A stretch of DNA of 64,000 nt from Thermoanaerobacterium sp. RBIITD (GTDB lineage Bacteria > Bacillota > Thermoanaerobacteria > Thermoanaerobacterales > Thermoanaerobacteraceae). Below are positions 16,905 to 25,861 of this stretch, piece after piece; position 1 is the first letter of the stretch; every line of letters begins with the position of its first letter. The notes below the pieces were generated by a model, which worked only from the letters and a program-made list of their open reading frames with translations, had not been told where the DNA came from and searched no databases. A program made the translations under genes and the position numbers. The stretch spans positions 2,927,411-2,991,410 of the forward strand of contig NZ_LT906662.1 in NCBI RefSeq assembly GCF_900205865.1. The letters are read 5' to 3'.

Positions 16905-17180
16905 ATGGATTTATTTAAATCTTTTGGCAGTAAAAGAAACAGTAAAAATGTAGCAAAAGAAAGGTTACAGTTATTGCTAGTTCATGACAGGTCCGACGTA
17001 TCTCCAAAATTTTTAGAGGTTATGAGGGAAGAAATTATGAATGTAATATCTAATTATGTTGATATTGATGAAGAAGGATTAAATGTTGAAATAACAAAAG
17101 AGAAAAGAAGAGACGATACATATGTTCCAGCACTTCATGCTGACATACCAATAAAAAAGATGAAAAGAGTAATAAGATAA
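16905..17180 (+). CDS. minE: Min topological specificity factor MinE
   Basis: A 91-residue MinE started at ATG 16905, which has AGGAGGTG 6 nt upstream; GTG 16896 overlaps that site. The N-terminal membrane-targeting and anti-MinCD part (MDLFKSFGSKRNSKNVAKER; LLVHDRSDVSPKFLEVM) and the C-terminal beta-strand dimer region (ADIPIKKMKRVIR) are both visible. Having minE, not DivIVA, at the end of minCD points to an oscillating Min system. A strong hairpin terminator overlaps its stop codon. Confidence 0.93.
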   Translation: MDLFKSFGSKRNSKNVAKERLQLLLVHDRSDVSPKFLEVMREEIMNVISNYVDIDEEGLNVEITKEKRRDDTYVPALHADIPIKKMKRVIR

Positions 17181-17204
17181 CCGGTTATTTACCGGTCTTT
17201 TTTT
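17180..17204 (+). terminator. Terminator after minCDE
   Basis: ACCGGT (17180-17185) / ACCGGT (17191-17196) forms a perfect 6-bp GC-rich hairpin with a 5-nt loop and is followed by C and seven T residues. The last base of the minE stop codon is in the stem. Confidence 0.88.
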
Positions 17205-17323
17205 ACCCTTTAAAAAATTTATATATACTGTTAAATATTGAGTGTAAACAAGTTATGGTGTATAACGACATTGTATGATATAATACAAGAAGTGATATTA
17301 TATAGAAAGGGTAATATACTGTA

Positions 17324-18421
17324 ATGTTAAATAAAAAGTTATGGAAAAACTTTGATTTTGGACTCCTTATTACAGTCATCTTAATATGTGCATTAAGCAT
17401 TGTTGTTATATCAAGTGCTTCACATGCTATTGAAACAGGATCATACAAAAAAGTAATTGTGCAGTCATTTGCAATATTATTTGGTATTATATTATTATTT
17501 ATTATAACATTATTTGATTACAATCAGATATCAAGGTTGTCTAAAATTATATATATATTAAATATTTTAGTGCTTATATCTGTACTATTTGTCGGAAAAG
17601 TTAGTAATGGAGCGCAAAGCTGGATTCATATTGGTCCGATTGATATACAGCCATCAGAATTTTCTAAGATTGCTATTATATTAACTCTTGCAAATACATT
17701 TAAAGATATGGATGAAGTAAGGAGTTTTAAAGATTTAATTGGCCCACTAATACATGTTGGGATTCCATTTATTATTGTTATGCTGCAACCTGACCTTGGA
17801 ACAGCCCTTGTATTTATAGCAATCTTTATAGGTATGTTGTTTATATCTGGTGTAAGACCTAAAGTATTTGGAGGCTTAATTGCCGCAGGGCTTGCAATGC
17901 TTCCTGTAGCATATAAAATACTAAAGCCATATCAAAGGAACAGGCTTTTATCATTTATAAATCCCAATCTCGATCCAATGGGTTCTGGATATCATGTTAT
18001 ACAGTCAAAAATAGCGATTGGTTCTGGTATGTTTTGGGGAAAGGGATTATATAATGGCAGCCAAACACAACTTTATTACCTGCCTGAAGCGTGGACGGAC
18101 TTTATCTACTCTGTTGTTGGAGAAGAGTTGGGCTTTATTGGTGCAGCTTCATTGATACTTCTTTATGGAATAATGCTTTACAAATGTTGGAGAATAGCTT
18201 TTATGGCTAAGGATAAGTATGGATATCTAATAGCAGTTGGTATTATATCCATGTTTACATTCCACATATTTGAAAATATAGGAATGACGGTTGGAATAAT
18301 GCCTATTACAGGCATACCACTACCATTTATGAGCTATGGTGGAAGCTCAATAGTTGCCAACATGATTGCAATTGGCCTTTTATTAAATGTCGGCATGCGA
18401 AGACAAAAAATCAATTTTTAA
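17324..18421 (+). CDS. rodA: Rod-shape SEDS glycosyltransferase RodA
   Basis: A 365-residue SEDS-family protein with about ten membrane helices. Family motifs are SWIHIGPIDIQPSEFSKIA, QPDLGTALVFIAIF, VGEELGFIGA and the C-terminal PLPFMSYGGSSIVANM. SEDS proteins polymerise lipid II glycan chains with a class B PBP partner. Position after minCDE and near mreBCD-PBP2 favours RodA over FtsW or SpoVE. A TATAAT at 17279-17284 could be its -10 box. GAAAGGGTAA lies before ATG 17324. Confidence 0.92.
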   Translation: MLNKKLWKNFDFGLLITVILICALSIVVISSASHAIETGSYKKVIVQSFAILFGIILLFIITLFDYNQISRLSKIIYILNILVLISVLFVGKVSNGAQSWIHIGPIDIQPSEFSKIAIILTLANTFKDMDEVRSFKDLIGPLIHVGIPFIIVMLQPDLGTALVFIAIFIGMLFISGVRPKVFGGLIAAGLAMLPVAYKILKPYQRNRLLSFINPNLDPMGSGYHVIQSKIAIGSGMFWGKGLYNGSQTQLYYLPEAWTDFIYSVVGEELGFIGAASLILLYGIMLYKCWRIAFMAKDKYGYLIAVGIISMFTFHIFENIGMTVGIMPITGIPLPFMSYGGSSIVANMIAIGLLLNVGMRRQKINF

Positions 18422-18468
18422 TTGATATAATATTTTATTTCTACAAATGAAAAGAAAGGATGATGTTT

Positions 18469-18864
18469 ATGAATATTGCATTGATAGCACATGACATGAA
18501 AAAACCTCTCATGGTAAATTTCGCTATAGCTTATAAGAATATTCTAAAAAAGTGCAATATATACGCAACAGGTGCTACAGGACAATTAGTTGAGGAAGCT
18601 ACAGGAATTAAGGTCAATAAATTTTTGCCTGGACCGATGGGTGGCGATCAGCAGATTGGGGCAATGATTGCTCAAGATAAGATGGACCTTGTCATATTTT
18701 TAAGAGATCCTTTGACAGCGCAACCACATGAACCGGATATACTGGCTCTTTTAAGAGTTTGCGATGTGCATTCTATACCATTAGCAACAAATTTGGCTAC
18801 AGCAGAAGTATTGATAAAAGGGCTCGATATGGGACTACTAGAATGGAGAAATGCAGTAAAATAA
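18469..18864 (+). CDS. mgsA: Methylglyoxal synthase
   Basis: A 131-residue MgsA if started at ATG 18469, which aligns with the usual MxIALIAHD opening; ATG codons at 18460 and 18463 lie in or next to the ribosome site GAAAGGATG. The enzyme turns dihydroxyacetone phosphate into methylglyoxal and phosphate, a bypass of lower glycolysis when phosphate is short. Motifs are the phosphate-binding ATGATGQL-type loop, the catalytic Asp in [22 protein letters not shown], and the His in [16 protein letters not shown]. Length is normal. Confidence 0.95.
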   Translation: MNIALIAHDMKKPLMVNFAIAYKNILKKCNIYATGATGQLVEEATGIKVNKFLPGPMGGDQQIGAMIAQDKMDLVIFLRDPLTAQPHEPDILALLRVCDVHSIPLATNLATAEVLIKGLDMGLLEWRNAVK

Positions 18865-18877
18865 AATTTATTCATAA

Positions 18878-18917
18878 TCCCTTCTCATTGATAATATAAA
18901 TATATCATGAGAGGGGG
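18878..18917 (+). promoter_or_regulatory. Hairpin covering the spoIVFA ribosome site
   Basis: TCCCTTCTCAT plus GATA (18878-18893) can pair with TATC plus ATGAGAGGGGG (18903-18917), giving about 15 bp with one bulge and an AT-rich loop. The right arm contains GAGAGGGGG, the ribosome binding site for ATG 18926. There is no T-run after it, so it is more likely a translation control than a terminator. Confidence 0.5.
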
Positions 18918-18925
18918 TTGGCCAA

Positions 18926-19669
18926 ATGAAGCCAAATAAATGGTCATCTACCAATTATATTAAAAAAAATAAGGTAGACTTAAAAAAATATATTGAAATA
19001 TTTGAAAATCAATTTATAATTTGTCTCGTGCTTGTCGGAGTAGCTATGTTATTAAAGGCTATAAATATACCTATTGCAAAAACTATAACAGAAGGTACTA
19101 AGTCAGTTTTAAACTACAATATGAATTATGAAAATACAAAGAAAGGTCTACAGTTAGTAATGAGTAAAATTCCTACCTTTAAAGAAGATGTAATTAAGGT
19201 ATTTTCAAATAAAAGCGAAGACAGTAAAAATGTTATTTCCAACAATGCTATATCAAGGATGATAGCTCCAATAAAAGGAAGCGTGGTTTCAAAATTTGGG
19301 TTAAAAGTAGATCCTAAAACAGGAAAAGAAATAAAGAATGATGGAGTTGACATAAGTGTTAGCACTGGCGAAAGCGTTAAAGCTGTTTTGGGTGGGGAAG
19401 TCATGATTGCAGATGAAACATATCCGGACCTTGGCAAAGTTGTTGTACTGAGGCATGAAAATGATGTAAGATCGGTTTATGCTCATTTATCAGAAATAGA
19501 TGTTAAAAAAGGTGACAAAATAATACAAGGACAGGTTATTGGCAAAATTGGTGAAACGGGTAAAATTACTGCACAAACACTACATTTTGAAATATGGGAA
19601 AATGGAAAACCCATTGATCCACTTTCAAAGGTAAGTTTTGATGCACCTTCAAGTGATGTTAAAAAATGA
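18926..19669 (+). CDS. spoIVFA: Stage IV sporulation protein FA, degenerate M23 domain
   Basis: A 247-residue protein with one membrane helix (FIICLVLVGVAMLLKAINI) and a C-terminal LytM/M23-like domain outside it. The metal site is damaged: where peptidases have HxxxD there is NDGVDIS, and the HxH motif is reduced to TLHFEIW, so it should not be a peptidase. That is typical of SpoIVFA, which in Bacillus holds and inhibits SpoIVFB in the outer forespore membrane and is cleaved by SpoIVB. Its stop overlaps the spoIVFB start by 4 nt (ATGA), so the two are translationally coupled. Confidence 0.85.
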   Translation: MKPNKWSSTNYIKKNKVDLKKYIEIFENQFIICLVLVGVAMLLKAINIPIAKTITEGTKSVLNYNMNYENTKKGLQLVMSKIPTFKEDVIKVFSNKSEDSKNVISNNAISRMIAPIKGSVVSKFGLKVDPKTGKEIKNDGVDISVSTGESVKAVLGGEVMIADETYPDLGKVVVLRHENDVRSVYAHLSEIDVKKGDKIIQGQVIGKIGETGKITAQTLHFEIWENGKPIDPLSKVSFDAPSSDVKK

Positions 19670-20529
19670 ATATTGATATTGATAAAATAAAGATAAACCC
19701 ATTTACATGGGTTTTTGTATTACTGCTTATCATTACAAGATATTATGTTGAATTAGTAAATATAGTTCTTACTGTCGCAATTCATGAATTTAGTCATTTT
19801 ATTATGGCAAAAAGACTCAATGTCAATGTCTTACAAATTGAAATATTCCCATTCGGCGGTGCAGCTATTCTCGATAGTTCTTTATTTATTCGCCCGGATT
19901 TGGAAATTTTGATCGCCTTAGCAGGCCCTTTGTCAAACCTTGTTTTTGTTTTACTGCTTATAATAATTGCAGAGTCAACAGGTATTTCTTTTGATCATTT
20001 AATAAGTATAAATATTATCATGTGTATATTTAATCTTTTACCTGGTGTTCCGCTTGATGGTGGCAGAGCCTTAAAGAGTATTTTATCTAGATTTATTGGG
20101 ACTATCAAAGCAAATAATACTGCGGTTTACATATCATATATTTTATCCTTAGCATTAATGTACTATGGTATATTTACTTTAATATATGGCTATAAGAATT
20201 ATGAATTAATAATCCTTGCTATATTTTTATTTATCGCAGCAAAAAAAGAGAGAAAATTATCGGTGTTTTTTCATTTACGGGATGTAGCATATAAAAAAGC
20301 AGATTTTTATAAGAGAGGATGTATGAGTGTTAGGCAGATAGCTGTTTTAGAAAATCAAAAAATAAGTAAAATAATTAATTGTTTTTTACCACTAAAATAT
20401 CATATAATAGTTGTGCTGGATAAAAATCTTAGAGAGAAATATAGGCTTACAGAAACAGAACTTTTTGATTATGCTGTTAGTAACGGTATAAATTTATGTG
20501 TTGGGGATGTCTTAAATAAGATAAAATAG
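19666..20529 (+). CDS. spoIVFB: Stage IV sporulation protein FB, M50 site-2 protease
   Basis: A 287-residue membrane metalloprotease. The zinc ligands are in AIHEFSHFIMA (HExxH) and in LLPGVPLDGGRALKS (the distal Asp). Several hydrophobic helices surround them, and a cytosolic C-terminal part of about 90 residues looks like a CBS-type module, as in Bacillus SpoIVFB. The enzyme cleaves pro-sigma-K in the mother cell. Direct overlap with spoIVFA supports the call. This pair shows that the host makes endospores or descends from a spore former. Confidence 0.9.
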   Translation: MNIDIDKIKINPFTWVFVLLLIITRYYVELVNIVLTVAIHEFSHFIMAKRLNVNVLQIEIFPFGGAAILDSSLFIRPDLEILIALAGPLSNLVFVLLLIIIAESTGISFDHLISINIIMCIFNLLPGVPLDGGRALKSILSRFIGTIKANNTAVYISYILSLALMYYGIFTLIYGYKNYELIILAIFLFIAAKKERKLSVFFHLRDVAYKKADFYKRGCMSVRQIAVLENQKISKIINCFLPLKYHIIVVLDKNLREKYRLTETELFDYAVSNGINLCVGDVLNKIK

Positions 20530-20538
20530 GAGGTAACA

Positions 20539-22389
20539 ATGCTTGATATAAAAGAAAAAATAGATAGTATACTAATGATGGTAAATAAACCTGCTCGTTA
20601 TACAGGCGGAGAGGTAAATTCAGTGATAAAGGACACAAAAAATGTAGACATAAGGTTTGCTTTCGCATTTCCTGATGTATATGAAGTAGGAATGTCACAT
20701 CTTGGAATGAAAATACTGTATCATCTTTTAAATGATAGACAAGATACATATTGTGAAAGGGTCTTTGCACCTTGGGTAGATATGGAAAAAATCATGAGAG
20801 AAAATAATATACCTCTTTTTTCATTAGAGACTAAAACACCTCTTGAAAGATTTGACTTTATTGGTTTTACACTACAATATGAGTTAAGCTATACCAACAT
20901 ACTGAATATGCTTAACCTTGCGGGTATACCTATTAGAAGTAAGGATAGGGAAAACCTTCCGATAATAATAGCTGGTGGACCTTGTTCATATAATCCAGCA
21001 CCATTATCAGATGTAATAGATTTATTCGTAATAGGTGATGGCGAGGAAGTAATAAATGAACTTTTAGATTTATATAAAGAATGTAAAAAAATTGGTGAGA
21101 CAAAAGAAAAATTTTTAAAACTTGCATCAACAATAAAAGGAATATATGTACCATCATTCTATCAAGAAATATACAATGAGGATAATACAATTTCATCAAT
21201 AAAACCATTGATAAAAGATGTACCATCATCAATAAAAAAGAGAATTGTAAAGGACCTTGATAAGACATACTATCCAGAAAAGCAAATAGTACCATTTATG
21301 AATATCATTCATGATAGAATAATGTTGGAGGTATTTAGAGGTTGTACGAGAGGATGTAGGTTTTGTCAAGCTGGCATGTTGTATAGGCCTGTCAGAGAAA
21401 GGTCAAAGGAGCATTTGCTTGAATTGGCTGATAAATTGATAAAAGCAACTGGTTATGAAGAAATTTCACTGTCTTCTTTAAGCACATGTGATTACTCTGA
21501 AATAGAAGGGCTAATATATGACTTGATTGAAAAGTACAAAGATATGGGAATAGGTGTAGCATTACCATCAACAAGGATAGATGCTTTTTCTATAAACTTG
21601 TTAAAGGAGATACAGAAAGTTAGAAAGACTGGTTTAACACTTGCACCTGAAGCGGGTACACAAAGATTAAGGGATGTCATAAATAAAGGTGTAACAGAAG
21701 AAGATTTGATAAATTCTACAAGAGAAGCATTTAAGGCCGGATGGAGTACTGTAAAACTGTATTTTATGTTAGGTTTGCCAACAGAAACAATGGAGGATGT
21801 GAGAGGAATTTCAGACCTTGCACATATGGTGGCAGACGTCTATAAAGACGTAAAAGGAAACACAAAGGGACTTAAGATAACTGTAAGTACATCAACATTT
21901 GTACCAAAGCCATTTACTCCATTCCAGTGGTATGGACAGGAAAATATGGATATAATTACAAAAAAGCAAGATCTATTAAAAAGTTTATTAAAAGGACACA
22001 TATTTCATTACAATTGGCATGAAACTAAGATGAGCTTCCTTGAATCTATAATATCAAAAGGCGATAGAAGAGTAGGACAAGCCATAATCAGAGCATGGGA
22101 AAAGGGATGCAAATTTGATGGATGGGATGACTTTTTTAAATTTGACATATGGATGGATGCTTTTAATGATGTCGGAGTCGATCCATATTTTTATGCAAAT
22201 AGAAAACGCGATTTTGATGAAGTATTCCCTTGGGACATTATAGATGCAGGTGTAAAGAAAGATTACCTTATAAGGGAGTATAAAAAATCTTTGGAAGGCG
22301 TGCTCACAAATGATTGCAGATTATATTGTACAGGTTGTGGGATAAAAGAGCTCGAAAAAGGGGTTGTATGTTTTGAAACTAAGAAATAA
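20539..22389 (+). CDS. B12-binding-domain radical SAM protein, TIGR03960-like
   Basis: A 616-residue protein with a degenerate cobalamin-binding-like N-terminal domain and a radical SAM domain whose cluster motif is RGCTRGCRFCQAG (CxxxCxxC). Other marked parts are FAFPDVYEVGMSHLGMKILY near residue 40, LAPEAGTQRLRDVINKG and WHETKMSFLESIISKGDRR. This family is nearly always next to the DUF2344 gene, as here, and in some genomes the two are fused. The reaction is unknown. It overlaps the next gene by 17 nt. AGGAGGTAAC lies 5 nt before ATG 20539. Confidence 0.85.
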   Translation: MLDIKEKIDSILMMVNKPARYTGGEVNSVIKDTKNVDIRFAFAFPDVYEVGMSHLGMKILYHLLNDRQDTYCERVFAPWVDMEKIMRENNIPLFSLETKTPLERFDFIGFTLQYELSYTNILNMLNLAGIPIRSKDRENLPIIIAGGPCSYNPAPLSDVIDLFVIGDGEEVINELLDLYKECKKIGETKEKFLKLASTIKGIYVPSFYQEIYNEDNTISSIKPLIKDVPSSIKKRIVKDLDKTYYPEKQIVPFMNIIHDRIMLEVFRGCTRGCRFCQAGMLYRPVRERSKEHLLELADKLIKATGYEEISLSSLSTCDYSEIEGLIYDLIEKYKDMGIGVALPSTRIDAFSINLLKEIQKVRKTGLTLAPEAGTQRLRDVINKGVTEEDLINSTREAFKAGWSTVKLYFMLGLPTETMEDVRGISDLAHMVADVYKDVKGNTKGLKITVSTSTFVPKPFTPFQWYGQENMDIITKKQDLLKSLLKGHIFHYNWHETKMSFLESIISKGDRRVGQAIIRAWEKGCKFDGWDDFFKFDIWMDAFNDVGVDPYFYANRKRDFDEVFPWDIIDAGVKKDYLIREYKKSLEGVLTNDCRLYCTGCGIKELEKGVVCFETKK

Positions 22390-23023
22390 ATTCGAAAAAG
22401 ATGACAATTTAAGGTTTATTTCACATTTGGATCTTATGAGGGTGATTGAACGTGCAATGCGTAGAGCGAAAATTAAGTTTGCACTATCAAAAGGTTTTAA
22501 TCCACATCCATTGATATCATTTGGTCCAGCATTAATGATAGGTGCTACGACACATGGTGATTATTTCGATGTTATTCTTGATGAAAATATAGTACCAGAA
22601 GAATTCAAAGATAAGATGAATGAATCACTCCCAAATGGTTTAACAATAATAGAATCTTATATAGTTGATGATAAAGACCTACTGTCAAGCAGAATAAAAG
22701 AGGGAGAATATATATTAAAGGTAATAGCTTTAGAAAATACAGAGAATTTAGATTCTATTATTAATAATTTTATGAATAAAAATAAAATACTAATAGAAAA
22801 GGAAAGTAAGAGCGGTAAAAAGATTATTAATTTAAGGCCATATATTGTAGATTTTAATGTAATAGGTACAGTTGGTGATATAATATTATTGTACATTAAA
22901 TTGATCATTGCGGAAGGTTCCCCTGGACCATTACATGTGTTAAGTGCTTTTAATGGATTTGCAAATTATATAATTGACACAAATAATATAAGAATTGATA
23001 GAAAAAACCTTATACTTGATTGA
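22373..23023 (+). CDS. DUF2344 / TIGR03936 family protein
   Basis: Started at TTG 22373 (216 residues) because AAAAGGGG sits 9 nt upstream and the protein then opens KLRNKFEKDDNLRFISHLD, the family norm; TTG 22364 abuts the ribosome site. Other typical parts are LMRVIERAMRRAKIKFALSK and FNPHPLISFGPALMIG. It always accompanies the radical SAM protein upstream, and some versions are fused to it. The role is unknown; the location before rng and rplU hints at RNA or ribosome modification, which is an inference from context only. Confidence 0.83.
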   Translation: MKLRNKFEKDDNLRFISHLDLMRVIERAMRRAKIKFALSKGFNPHPLISFGPALMIGATTHGDYFDVILDENIVPEEFKDKMNESLPNGLTIIESYIVDDKDLLSSRIKEGEYILKVIALENTENLDSIINNFMNKNKILIEKESKSGKKIINLRPYIVDFNVIGTVGDIILLYIKLIIAEGSPGPLHVLSAFNGFANYIIDTNNIRIDRKNLILD

Positions 23024-23033
23024 GGTGAAATAT

Positions 23034-24467
23034 TTGAAACGAATTTTATTTGACATAAGCGAAAATTTTAATCAAGTTGCATATATTAAAGACAGTATTT
23101 TAATCGAATACCATATAGAAAACCTGGCAAATAGAAGCATTGTTGGCAATATTTATAAAGGAAAGGTACAAAATGTTATAAAGGGAATGCAGAGTGCCTT
23201 CATAGACATTGGAATAGGTAAAAATGCCTACTTATTTATCAATGATATCATTGAAAAAAATGATTCTAATGCTGAAAAAAAGACAATTACTAAATTATTA
23301 AAACCAGGACAAGAGATAATGGTGCAGGTTTCAAAGGATTCGATGGGGCTAAAAAATCCGAAAGTAACAACAAATTTTTCACTACCAGGTAAATACGTTG
23401 TATTAATGCCCGGAGTTGATTATATTGGTATATCACACCGAATAGATAATGAGATTGAAAAATCAAAGCTTATGGAAATAGCGAAGAGGATAAAGCCTGA
23501 AAATGCCGGACTTATAATAAGGACTGCAGCGCAAAATGTAAGCAAAGAAGAATTTGAAAATGATATTTTAAGTTTATGTAAGCTGTATGAGAAAATTATG
23601 GAAAGGTATGAAACAGCAAAGGCACCTGATTTAATATATGAGGAAGAAAATTTTATTATTAAATATATAAGGGATATGTCATCTTTTATGGTTGATGAAA
23701 TAATTATAAATGATTTAAAGCAATACGAAGAGTTAAAAAATTATTTAAAAAATCAAGATCACAAAAATTTTGTTGTTAGATATGAAGAAGGCGACTTAAT
23801 TGGACTGTATGGAGTTGAAAAACAGGTAGAAAGGCTTTTAAATAAAAGAGTCTGGCTTAAAAGTGGCGGATTTATTATTATTGATAAGGTCGAAGCACTA
23901 ACTGTTATTGATGTTAATACAGGTAAATATATCGGTAATTCATCACTTCAAGAAACGATTTTAAAAACAAATATTGAAGCAGCAAAAGAGATTGCAGTCC
24001 AATTAAGGCTTAGAGATATTGGTGGAATAATAATAATAGATTTTATCGATATGGATAATGAAAATGATAGACAAAAGCTTATCAATGTCTTTGAAGAATG
24101 TTTAAAAAATGATAGATCAAAGTGTAGCTTGCTCGGTTTTACGCAACTTGGCCTTGTTGAAATGACAAGAAAAAGAGTAAGGTCTAATGTTAGTGAATAT
24201 ATGATAGATAAATGTCCATGTTGCAATGGAACAGGACATATTATTTCGAATGACATGCTTCTATTAAAATTAAAAAGGACAATTGAAAGAATATGCAAAA
24301 ATACAAATGCAAAAAAAATTATAATAAAATCCAACAAAAAGATAGCGAATATTATAGTACAAAATGGTTTAAAAGAGAAATACCTACAAATGTTTGGCAT
24401 TTCTATAGTACCTGTTATATGTGATGCCATGAATTTAAATGACTTTGATGTAAGTTATGAGTTGTGA
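23034..24467 (+). CDS. rng: Ribonuclease G/E family endoribonuclease
   Basis: 477 residues from TTG 23034, which has GAGGTGA 4 nt upstream; an earlier in-frame TTG at 22995 lies inside the previous gene. The S1 RNA-binding domain is at the N-terminus (GNIYKGKVQNVIKGMQSAF, IDIGIGKNAYLF). The catalytic DNase I-like part has AL-TVIDVNTGKYIGN and IGGIIIIDFIDMDN, which hold the Mg-binding Asp residues. The zinc-link is CPCCNGTGH. No long C-terminal scaffold is present, so it is the short RNase G type. It likely processes rRNA and mRNA. Confidence 0.94.
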   Translation: MKRILFDISENFNQVAYIKDSILIEYHIENLANRSIVGNIYKGKVQNVIKGMQSAFIDIGIGKNAYLFINDIIEKNDSNAEKKTITKLLKPGQEIMVQVSKDSMGLKNPKVTTNFSLPGKYVVLMPGVDYIGISHRIDNEIEKSKLMEIAKRIKPENAGLIIRTAAQNVSKEEFENDILSLCKLYEKIMERYETAKAPDLIYEEENFIIKYIRDMSSFMVDEIIINDLKQYEELKNYLKNQDHKNFVVRYEEGDLIGLYGVEKQVERLLNKRVWLKSGGFIIIDKVEALTVIDVNTGKYIGNSSLQETILKTNIEAAKEIAVQLRLRDIGGIIIIDFIDMDNENDRQKLINVFEECLKNDRSKCSLLGFTQLGLVEMTRKRVRSNVSEYMIDKCPCCNGTGHIISNDMLLLKLKRTIERICKNTNAKKIIIKSNKKIANIIVQNGLKEKYLQMFGISIVPVICDAMNLNDFDVSYEL

Positions 24468-24496
24468 TTGACAATTATTTATTATTATGTTAGAAT
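24468..24496 (+). promoter_or_regulatory. Promoter of the rplU-prp-rpmA operon
   Basis: TTGACA at 24468-24473, a 17-bp spacer and TAGAAT at 24491-24496 make a near-consensus sigma-A promoter. The -35 box begins right after the rng stop codon. Confidence 0.8.
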
Positions 24497-24502
24497 ACAC
24501 TT

Positions 24503-24595
24503 TGTAGCCGCTCGGAACGGGTTTTGAAAATACTTCAAATATTAGTTGATGAAGTACCTTGTTTTCGGCGAGACTGGTATAGAGGAGGTGCCTTT
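24503..24595 (+). ncRNA. Ribosomal protein L21 leader (autoregulatory mRNA structure)
   Basis: About 93 nt between the promoter and rplU contain paired GC-rich blocks (for example GCCGCTCGGAACGGG early and TTTTCGGCGAGACTGGTAT just before the ribosome site). Firmicutes rplU is typically preceded by a structured L21 leader in which the protein represses its own operon. The match is by position, size and these blocks, not by covariance search; exact ends are approximate. Confidence 0.7.
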
Positions 24596-24907
24596 ATGTA
24601 CGCAATAATTGAGACAGGTGGTAAGCAATATCGAGTTCAAGAAGGAGATATTCTCGAAATAGAGAAGCTTAACTGTGAAGCTGGTAGTGTTTATACATTT
24701 GATAAGGTATTGGCAGTTGCAAAAGATGATGGTACTGTAAATTTTGGCAAACCCTATCTTAACGATGCAAAAGTTGACGCAAAAGTACTTGAACATGGCA
24801 AGGGTAAAAAGATAATTGTATTCAAGTATAAACCTAAGAAAAATGAAAGAAAAAAGCGCGGACATCGCCAACCATTTACAAAAGTTCAGATAGAAAAGAT
24901 TGTATAA
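24596..24907 (+). CDS. rplU: 50S ribosomal protein L21
   Basis: A 103-residue L21 started at ATG 24596, 6 nt after GAGGAGGTG; the frame stays open upstream through the leader, but the family starts at [14 protein letters not shown]. The C-terminal RNA-binding signature [20 protein letters not shown] is complete. It binds 23S rRNA. The gene is first in the rplU-prp-rpmA unit. Confidence 0.98.
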   Translation: MYAIIETGGKQYRVQEGDILEIEKLNCEAGSVYTFDKVLAVAKDDGTVNFGKPYLNDAKVDAKVLEHGKGKKIIVFKYKPKKNERKKRGHRQPFTKVQIEKIV

Positions 24908-24912
24908 GGAAA

Positions 24913-25248
24913 ATGATTAAAGTTGAGATATTTCGCGATATTAATGATAAAGTGCACAAATTCGTTATAAAAGGGCATGCAGGGTATGACGTGTATAATA
25001 AGGATATAGTGTGTGCTGGTGTTACGGCTGTTGCGCAGACAGCAATACTTGGCATAGAGCTACTTCATACTGTATCAATTGATAAGATGATAGATGATGG
25101 GTACATGCATGTTGAAATAAAAGATAATGGTTCAAATGAAGATAAAATAAAATTATGTGCAATTATTGACACAATGATTTTAGGACTTAAAGATATCGAA
25201 AAAGATTATCCTAAATATGTAAGAGTGATCGATAGGAGGTGTGAATAA
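24913..25248 (+). CDS. prp: Ribosomal-processing cysteine protease Prp
   Basis: A 111-residue Prp (YsxB family). The catalytic pair is visible as [10 protein letters not shown] (His) and [14 protein letters not shown] (Cys). Prp removes the N-terminal extension of L27 after a Phe. The neighbour L27 indeed has such an extension, which makes the pair self-consistent. It lies 5 nt after rplU and overlaps rpmA by one base (TAATG), so it should be tightly coupled. Confidence 0.93.
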   Translation: MIKVEIFRDINDKVHKFVIKGHAGYDVYNKDIVCAGVTAVAQTAILGIELLHTVSIDKMIDDGYMHVEIKDNGSNEDKIKLCAIIDTMILGLKDIEKDYPKYVRVIDRRCE

Positions 25249-25535
25249 TGAAGCTGCAATTATTTGCTCATAAAAAAGGTATGGGAAGTACACGCAATGG
25301 ACGTGATAGTGAATCAAAGCGCCTTGGCGTAAAAAGAGCAGATGGGCAATATGTTTTGGCCGGAAATATATTAGTTAGACAAAGAGGTACAAAGATACAT
25401 CCTGGTATTAACGTAGGCATAGGGAAAGATGATACATTGTTTGCACTTACAAATGGATATGTGACATTCGAAAGAAAAGGCAAACATAAGAAGCAAGTAA
25501 GCGTATATGATAAAAGAAAAGAGGTCCTGGCATAA
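25248..25535 (+). CDS. rpmA: 50S ribosomal protein L27 with Prp-cleavable N-terminus
   Basis: A 95-residue L27. The start reads [15 protein letters not shown], where the residues up to LQLF are the extension cut by Prp, leaving AHKKG, the natural mature N-terminus that reaches the peptidyl transferase centre. The rest ([34 protein letters not shown]) is typical. GATAGGAGGTG is the ribosome site. A terminator hairpin has the stop codon in its loop. Confidence 0.98.
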   Translation: MKLQLFAHKKGMGSTRNGRDSESKRLGVKRADGQYVLAGNILVRQRGTKIHPGINVGIGKDDTLFALTNGYVTFERKGKHKKQVSVYDKRKEVLA

Positions 25536-25554
25536 GCCGGGATTTTTCTTTTTT
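25525..25554 (+). terminator. Terminator of rplU-prp-rpmA
   Basis: TCCTGGC (25525-25531) / GCCGGGA (25536-25542) makes a 7-bp stem with one G-T pair; the rpmA stop codon TAA is in the loop. A T5CT6 run follows. Confidence 0.85.
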
Positions 25555-25615
25555 GTATTTAATTATTTTGGTATAATGTATATAAATAAGCTAGCTAAAT
25601 TGTGAGGTGATTTTA

Positions 25616-25843
25616 ATGACAGAAATAGAAGATTTATTTGTAAAATATATAAATATGAAAAGGCATCAATATTTGAATGACCTGCAGGTAATACTTGGAT
25701 ATGCTCAACTTGGTAAACTTGATAAGATATCAGAATATGTGCATAAAGTAATAAATGAATTTGATGAAGAACGGGAAATATTTAATAATAATAACATGGA
25801 TAGTATCTTAAAATATATAAAAAATAAAGATATGAATGCTTAA
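25616..25843 (+). CDS. Short Spo0B-like histidine phosphotransferase domain
   Basis: A 75-residue protein from ATG 25616 (GAGGTGA 6 nt upstream). It consists of the Spo0B alpha-helical hairpin alone: LFVKYINMKRHQYLNDLQ and VILGYAQLGKLDKISEYV, with the phosphorylatable His at residue 17 in the RHQYLNDLQ context. Bacillus Spo0B is about 190 residues and has a second, ATPase-like domain that is missing here. As in Bacillus, it sits directly before obg. Many clostridia lack a Spo0F/Spo0B phosphorelay, so it may act as a stand-alone dimeric domain with another partner. That role is open. Confidence 0.75.
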   Translation: MTEIEDLFVKYINMKRHQYLNDLQVILGYAQLGKLDKISEYVHKVINEFDEEREIFNNNNMDSILKYIKNKDMNA

Positions 25844-25861
25844 TTTGGGGTAGGTGATTTT

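Noticed and set aside
18926-19669. SpoIVFA as an active M23 endopeptidase
   Set aside because: The zinc-binding His residues of HxxxD and HxH are missing.
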